Below, piece by piece: positions 50,570 through 60,471 of a stretch of 64,000 nucleotides of DNA. The stretch's first letter is position 1. Each line of letters starts with the position of its first letter. This DNA comes from Micromonospora sp. WMMD1128 (GTDB lineage Bacteria > Actinomycetota > Actinomycetes > Mycobacteriales > Micromonosporaceae). The notes below the pieces were generated by a model. That model ran no database searches. It saw only the letters and a program-made list of their open reading frames with translations, and was not told the DNA's origin. A program made the position numbers and the translations under genes. The stretch spans positions 3,733,501 to 3,797,500 of the forward strand of contig NZ_CP114902.1 of assembly GCF_027497235.1 (NCBI RefSeq), read 5' to 3'.

Positions 50570-51340
50570 TCATCCGGTGGCCCGGCCGGCCAGGGTGACC
50601 CCACCGTCGAGGACGAGGACCCGCCCGGTGATCCAGGCCGCGTCGGGGCCGGCGAGGAAGGCGACCGCGCCAGCGACGTCCTCGGGTACGCCGAGGCGCC
50701 CCAGCGGGTACGCCCGGGCGGCCTCCTCCTCCCGGCCCTCGTGCAGCGCGGCGGCGAAGCGGGTCTTCACCACCCCCGGGGCGACCGCGTTCACCCGGAT
50801 GCCGGGCGCCAACTCCACGGCCAGGCAGGCGGTGAGGTGGTCGACGGCGGCCTTGCTCACCCCGTAGAACGCGATCCCCGGGGACGGGGCCCGGCCGGCG
50901 ATCGAGGTGACGTTGACGATGCAGCCGCCCCGCACGGCCATGCCCGCCGCACAGACCTCCTGCACCCAGCCGAGGGTGCCGAGCAGGTTGACGTCGAGGA
51001 GCTTGCGGGCGGCGGCCAGGTCCAGGTCGAGCAGCGACCCGTGGACCGGGTTGATGCCGACGTTGTTGACCAGGATGTCCACCGGGCCGAAAGCGTCGGC
51101 GACCCGGCGCACCGCCGCCCGACGGTGCGCGGCGTCGTCGGCCCGGCCGGGCACCGCCACGGCGCGGGTGGGACCACCCAGCTCGGCCACCGCCTCGGCG
51201 AGCGCTTCCGGGCGACGGGCGGTCAGCCCGACCGTCGCCCCCTCGGCGACCAGTCGGCGGGCCACCGCCAGGCCGATCCCGCGGCTGGCGCCGGTCACGA
51301 GGGCGACCCGGCCGTCGAGCCGTCCTGAATCTGCATTCAC
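50570..51340 (-). CDS. Short-chain dehydrogenase/reductase
   Basis: This 256-residue classical SDR shows LVTGASRGIGLAVARRL, LVNNVGINPVHG, a catalytic Ser/Tyr/Lys in VTSIAGRAPSPGIAFYGVSKAAV and PGVVKTRF. GTG 51340 is preferred: a -35 TTGACG and -10 TACTGT lie directly upstream, so the message may begin at the GTG itself (leaderless). A TTG at 51376 would fall inside the -35 box. It probably acts on a 3-hydroxyacyl-CoA made from the same substrate as the divergent thiolase. Confidence 0.9.
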   Translation of the reverse strand: MNADSGRLDGRVALVTGASRGIGLAVARRLVAEGATVGLTARRPEALAEAVAELGGPTRAVAVPGRADDAAHRRAAVRRVADAFGPVDILVNNVGINPVHGSLLDLDLAAARKLLDVNLLGTLGWVQEVCAAGMAVRGGCIVNVTSIAGRAPSPGIAFYGVSKAAVDHLTACLAVELAPGIRVNAVAPGVVKTRFAAALHEGREEEAARAYPLGRLGVPEDVAGAVAFLAGPDAAWITGRVLVLDGGVTLAGRATG

Positions 51341-51376
51341 GATGCAAACAGTATGAGCCCCTTCGGGGAACGTCAA
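51332..51376 (-). promoter_or_regulatory. Promoter and TGCA-type operator of SDR gene
   Basis: On the - strand, TTGACG (51371-51376) and TACTGT (51348-51353) are spaced 17 bp, followed by the operator-like TGCATCGTGAATGCA (51332-51346) over the presumed start site and the GTG codon. Confidence 0.65.
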
Positions 51377-51407
51377 CGACGGATCTCGTCCAGAATCTCA
51401 CATTCCG

Positions 51408-51458
51408 TTGACACGGCTCGCTCATAACCGCACCGTCAGTGCAAATACAATTTGCACT
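51408..51458 (+). promoter_or_regulatory. Promoter region and operators of thiolase gene
   Basis: It contains TTGACA (51408-51413), the shared site read as CGCACCGTCAGTGCA (51429-51443) and a perfect 9-bp inverted repeat AGTGCAAAT/ATTTGCACT (51438-51446 and 51450-51458) around ACA. The -10-like TACAAT (51446-51451) lies at the centre of the repeat. Confidence 0.65.
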
Positions 51459-51475
51459 CCGGAGAGGACACCGTC

Positions 51476-52696
51476 ATGCCGGAAGCCGTCATCGTCGCCG
51501 CCGCGCGATCCCCGATCGGCCGCGCCAACAAGGGTTCCCTGCGCGATCTACGCGCGGACGACCTGGCCGCCACCATCGTCCGGACCGCCCTCGACCAGGT
51601 GCCGCAGCTCGACCCCCGGGAACTCGACGACCTGATGCTCGGCTGCGGCCAGCCCGCCGGCGAGCAGGGCCACAACCTCGCCCGGGTGGTGGCGGTCCTG
51701 CTCGGACTGGACCACCTGCCCGGCACCACCGTGAACCGGTACTGCTCGTCGTCCCTGCAGACCACCCGGATGGCGCTGCACGCCATCCGGGCCGGCGAGG
51801 GCCATGCCTTCGTCTCCGCCGGGGTCGAGTGCGTCTCCCGGTACGACCGGGGCCGCAGCGACGGGCACCCGGGCAGCGCCAACCCGCGGTTCGCCGACGC
51901 GGTGGCCCGGACCGCCGACCGGGCCACCGGTGGGGCGGCCCGCTGGCACGACCCCCGCGACGACGGCCGACTGCCGGACGTCTACGTCGCCATGGGACAC
52001 ACCGCGGAGAACGTGGCCCAGCTCCGCGGGATCTCCCGCGACAGCCAGGACGAGTTCGCCGTACGGTCGCAGCACCTCGCCGAGAAGGCCATCGCCAACG
52101 GCTTCTGGGCCGGGGAGATCACCCCGGTCACCGTGCCCGGCGGCGGCGTGGTCACCGCCGACGACGGGCCACGTCCCGGGGTGACCCTGGCGGCGGTGAG
52201 CGCGCTGGCACCGGTGTTCCGGCCGGACGGCACGGTGACCGCGGGAAACTGCTGCCCGCTCAACGACGGGGCCGCCGCGCTGGTGGTGATGTCCGACGTC
52301 CGGGCCCGGGAACTCGGGGTCACCCCGCTGGCCCGGATCGTGGCCACCGGGCTGAGCGCGCTCTCCCCCGAGGTGATGGGGCTCGGCCCGGTCGAGGCGT
52401 CCCGGCAGGCGCTGCGCCGCGCCGGGATGTCCGTCGCCGACGTCGACCTGGTCGAGATCAACGAGGCGTTCGCCGCGCAGGTGGTGCCCAGCGCGCACGA
52501 GCTGGGCATCGACTGGGACCGGCTCAACGTCAACGGCGGCGCGATCGCGATCGGCCACCCGTTCGGGATGACCGGCGCCCGGATCACCACCACGTTGCTC
52601 AACTCGCTGCGCTGGCACGACCGGCAGGTCGGGCTGGCGACCATGTGCGTCGGCGGCGGCCAGGGGATGGCGATGATCGTCGAGCGGCTGAGCTGA
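51476..52696 (+). CDS. Acetyl-CoA acetyltransferase (thiolase)
   Basis: This 406-residue thiolase has the acyl-accepting Cys90 in VNRYCSSSLQT, NEAFAAQVV, the catalytic His in NGGAIAIGHPFGMTGA and the second Cys in ATMCVGGGQGMAM. It would cleave a 3-ketoacyl-CoA to acetyl-CoA plus a shortened acyl-CoA. ATG 51476 follows GGAGAGG. It is divergent from the SDR gene, and the two promoters carry related operators. It supplies the final beta-oxidation step missing from the 38879-43702 operon. Confidence 0.94.
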   Translation: MPEAVIVAAARSPIGRANKGSLRDLRADDLAATIVRTALDQVPQLDPRELDDLMLGCGQPAGEQGHNLARVVAVLLGLDHLPGTTVNRYCSSSLQTTRMALHAIRAGEGHAFVSAGVECVSRYDRGRSDGHPGSANPRFADAVARTADRATGGAARWHDPRDDGRLPDVYVAMGHTAENVAQLRGISRDSQDEFAVRSQHLAEKAIANGFWAGEITPVTVPGGGVVTADDGPRPGVTLAAVSALAPVFRPDGTVTAGNCCPLNDGAAALVVMSDVRARELGVTPLARIVATGLSALSPEVMGLGPVEASRQALRRAGMSVADVDLVEINEAFAAQVVPSAHELGIDWDRLNVNGGAIAIGHPFGMTGARITTTLLNSLRWHDRQVGLATMCVGGGQGMAMIVERLS

Positions 52697-52701
52697 CCGG
52701 A

Positions 52702-52738
52702 CCGCCCGGCCGGCGCGGCCACGGCACCGGCCGGGCGG
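52702..52738. terminator. Bidirectional hairpin between thiolase and transporter operon
   Basis: A 12-bp perfect inverted repeat (52702-52713 and 52727-52738) with a 13-nt loop lies between two convergent transcripts, 5 bp after the thiolase stop. Confidence 0.65.
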
Positions 52739-52769
52739 GGCCGTGGGAAACCCCGCCCGGCGCGGTGGC

Positions 52770-54059
52770 TCAGGACGCGGTCGGGATCCCGTCGGCCGGC
52801 GGGGTCACCGGCTGGGCGGTGTACTCACGCACCGGCCCGTCGCGCTCGTCCGTCTCGTACGTCGGCCCGAAGTAGGCCTGCACGCCCCCGCCGACCCGGG
52901 TCAGCCGCTCCCCGCCGTAGCCGGAGTGGTCGCTGTCGGAGTAGCGCAACGGCGCCAGCCCGGGGCCCTGGAAGCCGCCCTTGGCCACCGCCTTGAGCAG
53001 GGACTCCCGGGTGAGGTCCTGGCCGGCGGCCTGGAGCGCCTGCACGAAGAGGTAGCCGACCGACATCCCGTAGACGGTGTTGCCGTCGAACGGCGCGTCC
53101 CCGTTGTGCTCCTTGTTCACCTTGGTGAAGAGCTGGATCCACGGGTTGGCCGCGTCGTTCTGCATCGGCAGGTAGTTGGCGCCGACCATGCCCTCCAGCA
53201 GGCCGGCCGCCGCGCCGAGCTGTTTGGCAAGCGTGGGGTGGTCGGCGCCCACGTTGGAGACCAGCCACTGCGGCTTGAAGCCGAGCCGGGCGGCGGTGCC
53301 GATCGACAGCGCGGTGAAGCCGGGCACGGTGGCCAGGACGACCACCTGGCAGTTGGCCGCCTTGAACGCGCCGATCTGCGGCGCCACGTTCGTGTTGCTG
53401 GTGACGTACGTCTGCTTGACCGCCACCGCGCCCGCGCCGAGCACCTGTTCCACCCCGGCCAGGCTGTCCCGGCCGAAGTCGTCGTCCTGGCCGAGGAAGC
53501 AGACCTTCTGGCCGGGCAGCGCGGTCTTCACGTGGTTGGCCAGGATCTTGCCCTCCACGGTGTAGTCGGGGTTGAAGCCGAACGAGCCCGGATACTTGTC
53601 CGGCTGGTCCCAGCTGCGGCTGCCGGAGGCAATGAAGAGGTCCGGGACCCGGTTGCTCTTGAGAAAGTCGAGCACGCCGGTGTGGGTCGGCGTGCCGAGC
53701 CCGTTGAGCACGGCGAAGACCTTGTCCTGCAACACCAGTTGGCGGACCACCTGCTGGGTGTTCGCCGGGTTGTAGCCGTCGTCCATGATCTTGTAGGTGA
53801 TCTTCCGGCCGTGCACCCCGCCGTTGGCGTTGACGTAGTCGAAGTACGCCTTGGTGGCTGGGGCGATCTTCGAGTAACCGGCCGAGGCCGGTCCGGTCAG
53901 CGGCATGTGGGTGCCGACCACGATCTCGGTGTCGGTGACGCCGGGCACCGCCCCGCGCCCGGCACCGTCCGGGCCCTCGTCGCCACCGCACCCCGCGGCG
54001 GCGACGAGCAGGGCGATGGTGCTGACGACCGCGAGACCACGTCGTGTCGTACGGTGCAT
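52770..54059 (-). CDS. Branched-chain-amino-acid-type ABC transporter substrate-binding lipoprotein
   Basis: This 429-residue Leu/Ile/Val-binding-family protein has a lipobox VAAAGC near residue 25, then VTDTEIVVGTHMPLTGPASAGY, AYFDYVNANGGVHGRKI and a DDDFGRDSLAG segment. ATG 54059 is used; GTG 54068, closer to AAAGG, is an alternative. Many such systems in actinomycete catabolic islands import aromatic or short-chain acids and not amino acids, so the ligand is open. It is the last gene of a five-gene importer operon and lies downstream of the permeases. Confidence 0.93.
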   Translation of the reverse strand: MHRTTRRGLAVVSTIALLVAAAGCGGDEGPDGAGRGAVPGVTDTEIVVGTHMPLTGPASAGYSKIAPATKAYFDYVNANGGVHGRKITYKIMDDGYNPANTQQVVRQLVLQDKVFAVLNGLGTPTHTGVLDFLKSNRVPDLFIASGSRSWDQPDKYPGSFGFNPDYTVEGKILANHVKTALPGQKVCFLGQDDDFGRDSLAGVEQVLGAGAVAVKQTYVTSNTNVAPQIGAFKAANCQVVVLATVPGFTALSIGTAARLGFKPQWLVSNVGADHPTLAKQLGAAAGLLEGMVGANYLPMQNDAANPWIQLFTKVNKEHNGDAPFDGNTVYGMSVGYLFVQALQAAGQDLTRESLLKAVAKGGFQGPGLAPLRYSDSDHSGYGGERLTRVGGGVQAYFGPTYETDERDGPVREYTAQPVTPPADGIPTAS

Positions 54060-54141
54060 GTGGAACACCGACCTTTCTTCGGTCCGGTTCTCCTGAATCG
54101 GGTGGTGGGTGGGGTGCCGGCGACCGCGCCGCCGGCGCTTG

Positions 54142-55245
54142 CTAGGACCGCCGCCCCGGCCACCGGGCCAGTAGCTCCCGGCCGAGCCGGGACAGCAGTC
54201 CCTGTATGCCGCCGGGCGCGGCGATCATGACGACGACCAGGGTGATCCCGAAGATCGCCAACGGCAGGTTGCCCTCCAGCCGCTGCGCCACCGCGGGTGA
54301 GACGGTGAACAGGTCGGTCACGGAGTGCGTCAGGTCGGGCAGGGCGACCAGCAGGACCGCTCCCCAGAGCGCCCCGGCGAGGCGGCCGAGACCGCCGATC
54401 ACCACGGCCATGAGCAGGAAGAGCGACAGGGTCAGCGAGAACGCCCCGGGCGAGACGCTCTGCGCGAGCACCGCGAGCAGCGCGCCGCCGAGCCCGGCGC
54501 CGGCCGCGCTGACCACGAAGGCGAGCACCTGGGTACGGGCCACGTGGATGCCGGCGAGGCGGGCCGCCACCTCGTCGTCCCGGACCGCCCGGAAGGTGCG
54601 GCCGTACCGGCTGCGGACCAGGTTGGCCAGCAGCACCAGGGCGACCAGGGTGGCCGCCGTGGCGATCCAGAGCTGCCACCGCTCGTACGGGAAGTAGGCG
54701 CCGAGCGCCAGCGGCGGTGGCTCGACCGGCACGGAGAGCCCCTGGTCGCCGTTGAAGACGTCGTCGAAGGTGACCGTGAGGGCGGGCACCACGACCGCGA
54801 CGGCCAGCGTCACGCCGGCGAGGTACGGACCGCGCAGGCGGGCGGCGGCTGCCCCGACCACGGCACCGACGCCCACCGTGACCAGGACCGCCGCGACCAG
54901 CGACAGCGGGAGCAGCCAGCCGCCGGTCATCCCGTGGTCGGCGAACGCGCCCTGGCAGAGCGCCACCGAGTAGGCGCCGACCGCCATCAGCGCGCCGTGC
55001 CCGAGCGAGAGCTGACCGTTGAGTCCGGTCAGGACGGTCAGTCCGGCGGTCGCGCAGAGGTAGGCGGCCACCGTGGCGAGCTGGAAGTTGCGGAACGGCG
55101 CCAGGCCGTAGCTCGCCGCCAGCACCAGCAGCGCCGCGACGGCCGCCACCGCCAGGTGCCGCAGCAGAGTCGACCCGCGGCGGCCGTCGACGCGCGGGCC
55201 GGTGGCCGCCCGCTGCGGCGGCACCGCCGCCCGGGTGGCGCTCAC
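54142..55245 (-). CDS. ABC transporter permease, LivM type
   Basis: This 367-residue permease has about ten membrane helices, preceded by a basic N-terminus. The family segment TVLTGLNGQLSLGHGALMAVGAYSVAL is present, as is the conserved AVRDDEVAARLAGIHVARTQVLAFVVSAAGAGLGGAL loop. GTG 55245 overlaps the stop of the LivH-type gene (GTGA). With LivH it forms the membrane channel. Confidence 0.93.
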   Translation of the reverse strand: MSATRAAVPPQRAATGPRVDGRRGSTLLRHLAVAAVAALLVLAASYGLAPFRNFQLATVAAYLCATAGLTVLTGLNGQLSLGHGALMAVGAYSVALCQGAFADHGMTGGWLLPLSLVAAVLVTVGVGAVVGAAAARLRGPYLAGVTLAVAVVVPALTVTFDDVFNGDQGLSVPVEPPPLALGAYFPYERWQLWIATAATLVALVLLANLVRSRYGRTFRAVRDDEVAARLAGIHVARTQVLAFVVSAAGAGLGGALLAVLAQSVSPGAFSLTLSLFLLMAVVIGGLGRLAGALWGAVLLVALPDLTHSVTDLFTVSPAVAQRLEGNLPLAIFGITLVVVMIAAPGGIQGLLSRLGRELLARWPGRRS

Positions 55246-56120
55246 ACCCGCCTCGCGGCGACCGGAGCGAACAGCCCACCGGGCCGGACCAGCAGCACGG
55301 CCAGCAGCAGGACCAGCACCGCGAGCGGGGTGACGTCGCTGCCGGCGTACCCGCTGACGTAGGAGAGCAGCAGGCCCACCACCAGTCCACCGACCACCGC
55401 CCCCGGCGGGCTGTCCAGTCCGCCGACCACCGCCGCGGTGAACGCCGAGACGAAGACCAGGTCCATGGCGTTCGGGTGCAGGCCCAGTTCGGTGGGGATC
55501 ACCAGCATGGCGGCCAGGGCACCCACCCCCGAGGCGAGCGCCCAGCCGAGGGCGAGCATGCCGCCCACGTTGACCCCGAGCAGGCGGGAGACCTCCGGAG
55601 CGAAGGCCGCCGCGCGCATCCGCAGGCCGACCGGGGTACGCGCGAAGATCCAGGCGAGCGCGACCATGACCACCCCCACCGTGGCGAAGACGAACAGGTC
55701 GTACGGTGAGCCGACGGCGAACCCGCCGACGGTGAGCGCGGCGCGGCTGAACGGCGTCCCGGCGGGACGGAACTCGTTGCCGTAGATCATGCCGAGGACG
55801 GCCTGGATCAGCAGGACCAGCCCGAGCGCGACGATCACCGGGTTGAGCGGTGAGGCGTGGTCGACGAAGCGCATCACCGCCCGGTCCACGACCGCGCCGA
55901 ACAGCAGACCGGCGGCGAGCGCGGCCAGGAAGCCCAGCCAGTAGGAGCCGGTCGACGCGGACACACTGTAGGCGACGTACGCCGCCGCGACGGCCATCGC
56001 GCCCTGGGCGAAGTTGACGATCCGCGCGGCCCGCCAGATGAGCACCAGTGCCAGCGCGAACGCCGCGTAGACGGCACCCCGGGAGAGGCCGTCGAAGGTG
56101 AGGAAGACGAAGCGCTCCAC
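55242..56120 (-). CDS. ABC transporter permease, LivH type
   Basis: This 292-residue permease has about eight helices, with the family start FLTFDGLSRGAVYAAFALALVLIWRAARIVNFAQGAM and the conserved GLRMRAAAFAPEVSRLLGVNVGGML loop. GTG 56120 is chosen for the adjacent GGAGG. It lies between the ATPase genes and LivM. Confidence 0.93.
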   Translation of the reverse strand: MERFVFLTFDGLSRGAVYAAFALALVLIWRAARIVNFAQGAMAVAAAYVAYSVSASTGSYWLGFLAALAAGLLFGAVVDRAVMRFVDHASPLNPVIVALGLVLLIQAVLGMIYGNEFRPAGTPFSRAALTVGGFAVGSPYDLFVFATVGVVMVALAWIFARTPVGLRMRAAAFAPEVSRLLGVNVGGMLALGWALASGVGALAAMLVIPTELGLHPNAMDLVFVSAFTAAVVGGLDSPPGAVVGGLVVGLLLSYVSGYAGSDVTPLAVLVLLLAVLLVRPGGLFAPVAARRV

Positions 56121-56146
56121 AGTCCTCCTTCGGAGGGGACGAGGGT

Positions 56147-56916
<770 letters not shown>

Positions 56917-56920
<4 letters not shown>

Positions 56921-57702
56921 GCGGCGGCCTCGTCCACGGCCGCGCCCAGGTAGGCGTCGGCGACCGCCGGGTCGTCGCGCACCTCGTCCGGCGTGCCGGC
57001 GGCGATCACCCGCCCGAAGTCGAGCACCACGATGTCGTCGCAGACGGACATCACCAGATCCATGTGATGCTCGACGAGCAGCACCGCGCAGGGGTCCGGG
57101 TCACGACCGGGCAGCTCGCGGATCAGCGCCGCGAGCTCGGCGATGTCCTCGGCGCCGAGGCCGCCGGCGGGCTCGTCGAGCAGGAGCAGGCGGGGCCGGG
57201 CCACCAGGGCGCGGGCCAGGGCGGCCCGCTGCCGTACGGCGAAGGGCAGCGTGCCCGGCGCGGCGGCGGCGTACCCGGCGATGCCCAGCCGGTCGAGCAC
57301 GTCGAGGGCGTCCCGGCGCAGCCGGTGCTCGTCGCGGTCGCTGGCGGGCAGGCCGAGCAGCGCCGGCAGGAAACCGGCACGGGCGGTGTGGGTGGCGCCG
57401 GCCATCACGTTCTCCAGCACGGTGAGCCCGGCGAAGAGCCCGGTGCCCTGCAACGTCCGGGCGATGCCCAGCCGGGTCAGCCGGTGCGGCCGGGGCCGCA
57501 GTGGGCGGCCGTCGAGGGTGAGGGTGCCCGCGTCCGGGGCGACGAAGCCGCAGATGACGTTGAACAGCGTGGTCTTCCCCGCCCCGTTGGGGCCGATCAC
57601 GCCGACCACCCGGCCGGCGGGCACCCGCAGCGAGACGTCGTCGAGGGCGGTGAGACCACCGAAGCGCACCCCGATGCGGTGCAGCGCGAGCCCTTGCTCC
57701 AT
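56917..57702 (-). CDS. ABC transporter ATP-binding protein, LivG type
   Basis: This 261-residue ATPase has Walker A GPNGAGKTTLFNV, a GIARTLQGTGLFAGLTVLENVMAGA segment typical of LivG, Walker B LLLLDEPAGGL and the H-loop VEHHMDLVM. The signature motif is unusual: LPFAVRQRAALARAL replaces LSGGQ (as LPFAVRQ). It is the first gene of the operon, with the TACACT/AGTGTA operator upstream. Confidence 0.94.
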
Positions 57703-57736
57703 TGGCCCATCCCTCGGTCCGGCGGGGCGCGATATT

Positions 57737-57773
57737 TACACTGGGAGTGTACGTTTCTCGCCTCCGGCGTCAA
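57737..57773 (-). promoter_or_regulatory. Promoter and operator of the liv-type operon
   Basis: On the - strand, -35 TTGACG (57768-57773) is followed after 16 bp by -10 TACACT (57746-57751). That -10 is one arm of a perfect 6-bp inverted repeat TACACT-n3-AGTGTA (57737-57751). The site continues CAGTGTAAATA, matching CAGTGCAAATA at the thiolase and LAL promoters, so one regulator may control all of them. Confidence 0.65.
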
Positions 57774-57846
57774 TACCTCCGCCCGGCGCCCGCGCCGGCG
57801 GCGACCCCGGACCCACCGGGCACGGCGCGCCGGGGACCGGACGGCA

Positions 57847-57882
57847 GCCGGCCCGCCGTCGCGCGGGCGACGGCGGGCCGGC
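57847..57882. terminator. Strong terminator hairpin after cutinase gene
   Basis: A perfect 16-bp inverted repeat (57847-57862 and 57867-57882) with a 4-nt GCGG loop, 8 bp past the cutinase stop on the - strand, without a T-run. Confidence 0.75.
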
Positions 57883-57890
57883 CGGCGAGG

Positions 57891-58793
57891 TCAGGCGCTC
57901 GGGCAGGTGTTGCGGTACTCCTCGATCGCCAGACCTGTCGGTCCCGGGCAGAGGAACTGCTCGTACCGGGTGTCGTTGTCGACGAACCGCTTCAGCCAGG
58001 CCACCATCTGCCGGGCGGTGGGCGTGTTCACCGTCTGCGGGAAGAAGTGGCTGGCCCCGTTCAACTCCAGATACGCCTTCTCGGCCGAGCTCGGGATGCT
58101 GTTGTAGAAGGGCTCGGAGTGCGTCGCGACCGGGGCGATGATGTCCGCCTCGCCACCGACGATCAGGGTCGGCACCTGGACCCCGAACCACGTCTTGTCC
58201 AGGTTCCACGGCGCCAGCGGCACGGCGGCCCGCAGCGACGGGCGCGACGCGGCGGCCTCCAGCGTCCCGCCGCCGCCCATCGAGTGGCCGGCGACCGCGA
58301 GCCGGGTGGCGTCGATCCGGCCACGCACCGAACTGCGCTGGGTCAGGTAGTCCAGCGCCGCCAGCAACTGCCGGCCCCGGCTGTCCGGCTGGTCCAGACG
58401 GGTGATCGTCTCGATGCCGATCACCACGAAGCCGTGTGAGGCGATCCGGGGCCCCAGCCAGTCGATGCTGGACCAGGCGGCGGTGTAGCCGGGCGAGATG
58501 GCGATGGCGCCGAAGGTGCCCGCGCTCGTGCTGGTCGGATAGTAGATGACTCCCCCGCCGAAACCGATGACGCCGAGCGCGGAGACGTTCTGCGTGGCGA
58601 CGGCGAACGGGCCGCGGCTGGCCTCCAGGATCGCCACGGTGGGGTCGGGGCCGCGCTCGTACGGGTTTTCCGCGGCCTGCGCGGCGCCGGACGACGCGCC
58701 GAGCACGCCGCCGGTGGCCAGGACGGCGGCCAGCGCCATCCCGACGGCACGAACAACGAGGGAACGGGGACGGGTGGTGGTCGGTGATGACAT
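57891..58793 (-). CDS. Secreted cutinase / polyester (PET-hydrolase-family) esterase
   Basis: This 300-residue exported alpha/beta hydrolase closely follows the Thermobifida cutinase/PETase pattern. It shows [62 protein letters not shown] and the nucleophile elbow [10 protein letters not shown] (Ser171). Oxyanion residues are Tyr103 and Met172, with Trp196 in PLAPWNLDK. Asp217 lies in [11 protein letters not shown] and His249 in GASHF. A C-terminal disulfide pair, Cys282/Cys297, is present. A signal peptide (about 1-40, ending AAQA) predicts secretion. ATG 58793 is chosen for GGGAG 8 bp upstream. Natural substrate: cutin or other aliphatic polyesters; PET activity is inference. Confidence 0.94.
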   Translation of the reverse strand: MSSPTTTRPRSLVVRAVGMALAAVLATGGVLGASSGAAQAAENPYERGPDPTVAILEASRGPFAVATQNVSALGVIGFGGGVIYYPTSTSAGTFGAIAISPGYTAAWSSIDWLGPRIASHGFVVIGIETITRLDQPDSRGRQLLAALDYLTQRSSVRGRIDATRLAVAGHSMGGGGTLEAAASRPSLRAAVPLAPWNLDKTWFGVQVPTLIVGGEADIIAPVATHSEPFYNSIPSSAEKAYLELNGASHFFPQTVNTPTARQMVAWLKRFVDNDTRYEQFLCPGPTGLAIEEYRNTCPSA

Positions 58794-59240
58794 GCCGGGC
58801 ACTCCCTACGGGTGGGGTTACATCGACAGATGTCATCCTTTGCCCTGCCCGCCCTCGTCCGCATCGGCAAAATCGCCGGTGCCGCCGCTGGTGCCGCTGG
58901 CACTGGTCACCGTGGAAGGAATCAACCGGGCGCCGCACCCCGAGATGCCCACGGCCACCGGCGGCGCTGCGCGCGGCGGAGGAGTCGACGCTGGCACTGC
59001 CGCCGGCGGGGTGGGCGACAACGTCCACCTGCGGTGGACCACCAACGGGCTCCCCGGCTGATCAACGGCTGTCCGGTTTCGAGCCTGCCAGCAGGCACGG
59101 ACCGCGCCGCCGCGCCGAGGCACGGGTGTGACGCTCGAGGCAGGCCCGGTTGCGGGGTCGGTGACAGCGGCTCCGGCGACAGCGACCGCGAGCAGCAGCA
59201 CGATCCGGGTCGGGACGGCGCCGACGTCGCGCGGTTCGGG
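58794..59240. other. Intergenic region upstream of cutinase gene
   Basis: About 450 bp. It holds the cutinase ribosome site and a short inverted repeat ACATC-n4-GATGT at 58820-58833, which may be an operator. Several overlapping open frames on both strands have no ribosome site or recognisable protein. I see no convincing gene in the rest. Confidence 0.5.
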
Positions 59241-60254
59241 TCAGGTGGTGCCGCGGACGACGAGCGTCGTCGGCAACACGGTCGGCTTCGGCGGGTCGTC
59301 GCCGCCGTGCAGCATGGCGACCAGCGCCTCGGCGGCGGCCGTGCCGAAGCCGGGCTTGTTCTGGGCGACGGTGCTGAGCCCGGGCGGGATCAGCGCGGCC
59401 ACCTCGATGTCGTCGAAGCCGACAATCGCAATGTCGTCGGGGATCCGTAGGCCGGCCGCCTGGGCCGCCCGCATCGCGCCGACGGCCATCTCGTCACCGG
59501 CGACGAACACTGCGGTAGGGCGGTCGTCGAGGGCGAGCAGCCGGTCCATCGCGGCGTGACCGCCGTCGAGATAGAAGTCTCCCTCGACGACGTGGCCGTC
59601 GGCGAGCGGCAGGCCGGCCCCGGCCAGCGCGGCCCGGAAGCCGACGAGCCGTTCGGCTCCCGGCCAGGTTCGCAGCGGGCCGGTGATGGTGGCGATGCGC
59701 CGGTGGCCGCGTTCGACGAGGTGACGCACGGCGAGCGCCGCGCCGCCGGCATTGTCCGAGGTGATGTAGGTCGACGTCGGGCCGTCGACCCGCAGGTCGA
59801 GGGCGACGCACGGCACCTGGGCTTCGACGAGGGCGAGCACGGCCGGGTCCCGGGTGCCGTTGTCGATGATGACCGCGCCGTCGAGGTTGTGCTGGCGGAC
59901 GGCGCGCACGTATCGCTGCCCGTCGTCGGGCCCCGCCGCGTCGTGGCCGGCGAGCATGAGCAGGTTCAGCCCGTGCGCGCTGAGCGCCGTCTTGAGCGCG
60001 ACGAGGATCTCCTGCAGGAATGGGTGGCGCCATCCAGGGCGGCGATGGTCGGTGTCCCACACCAGGCCCACCATGTTGGATTTCTTCGTGGCGAGCGTCC
60101 GGGCCGACCCGTTCGGCAGGTAGCCGATCTCGGCGGCCAGATCGAGGATGCGCTGGCGGGTGTGCTGGCTGACGACCTCGGGGGTGTTGAAGACGCGGGA
60201 CACGGTGGCGACGGACACGCCGGAGCGGCGTGCCAACTCCCTAATAGTGGTCAA
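59241..60254 (-). CDS. LacI-family repressor of the sugar importer/GH1 operon
   Basis: This 337-residue regulator has a LacI helix-turn-helix (TTIRELARRSGVSVATVSRVFNTPEVVSQHTRQRILDLAAEIGYLPN) and a sugar-sensing domain (AVIIDNGTRDPAVLALVEAQVPCVALDLR; GDEMAVGAMRAAQAAGLRIPDDIAIVGFDDIEVA). The start is TTG 60254, chosen because AGAAGG lies 7 bp upstream and the HTH begins at once. It is divergent from the sugar ABC/GH1 operon. TGTAACCGGTTwCA palindromes occur once before its own gene and twice before the importer, so it should repress both. Confidence 0.93.
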   Translation of the reverse strand: MTTIRELARRSGVSVATVSRVFNTPEVVSQHTRQRILDLAAEIGYLPNGSARTLATKKSNMVGLVWDTDHRRPGWRHPFLQEILVALKTALSAHGLNLLMLAGHDAAGPDDGQRYVRAVRQHNLDGAVIIDNGTRDPAVLALVEAQVPCVALDLRVDGPTSTYITSDNAGGAALAVRHLVERGHRRIATITGPLRTWPGAERLVGFRAALAGAGLPLADGHVVEGDFYLDGGHAAMDRLLALDDRPTAVFVAGDEMAVGAMRAAQAAGLRIPDDIAIVGFDDIEVAALIPPGLSTVAQNKPGFGTAAAEALVAMLHGGDDPPKPTVLPTTLVVRGTT

Positions 60255-60268
60255 TGTGGCGCCTTCTC

Positions 60269-60282
60269 TGTAACCGGTTTCA
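60269..60282. promoter_or_regulatory. LacI operator O1 (regulator gene)
   Basis: TGTAACCGGTTTCA, a near-perfect 14-bp palindrome, lies 15 bp upstream of the regulator start and suggests autoregulation. Confidence 0.75.
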
Positions 60283-60471
60283 CGACCGTAGCGCCAACGA
60301 TGTCCGCCGGTCAACCCGCATCGACCGTTATCGTTTCGTAACTTGACACCCCCTAACCAAACCCGTTCACACTTCCCAGGAAAGGCACTCGCCGGCGGTC
60401 ACCCGCAACTCGGCCGGCATCCGATCTTCATCCAACTCCACCCACCCCCACCACCATCGCTTCGCCGACAA

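Noticed and set aside
51371..51376. TTG 51376 as start of the SDR gene
   Set aside because: The TTG is the first half of a good -35 box; the extra 12 residues are not seen before typical SDR starts.
58834..59240. Several overlapping small open frames on both strands
   Set aside because: None has a ribosome site, a family motif or a consistent codon pattern that outcompetes the others.
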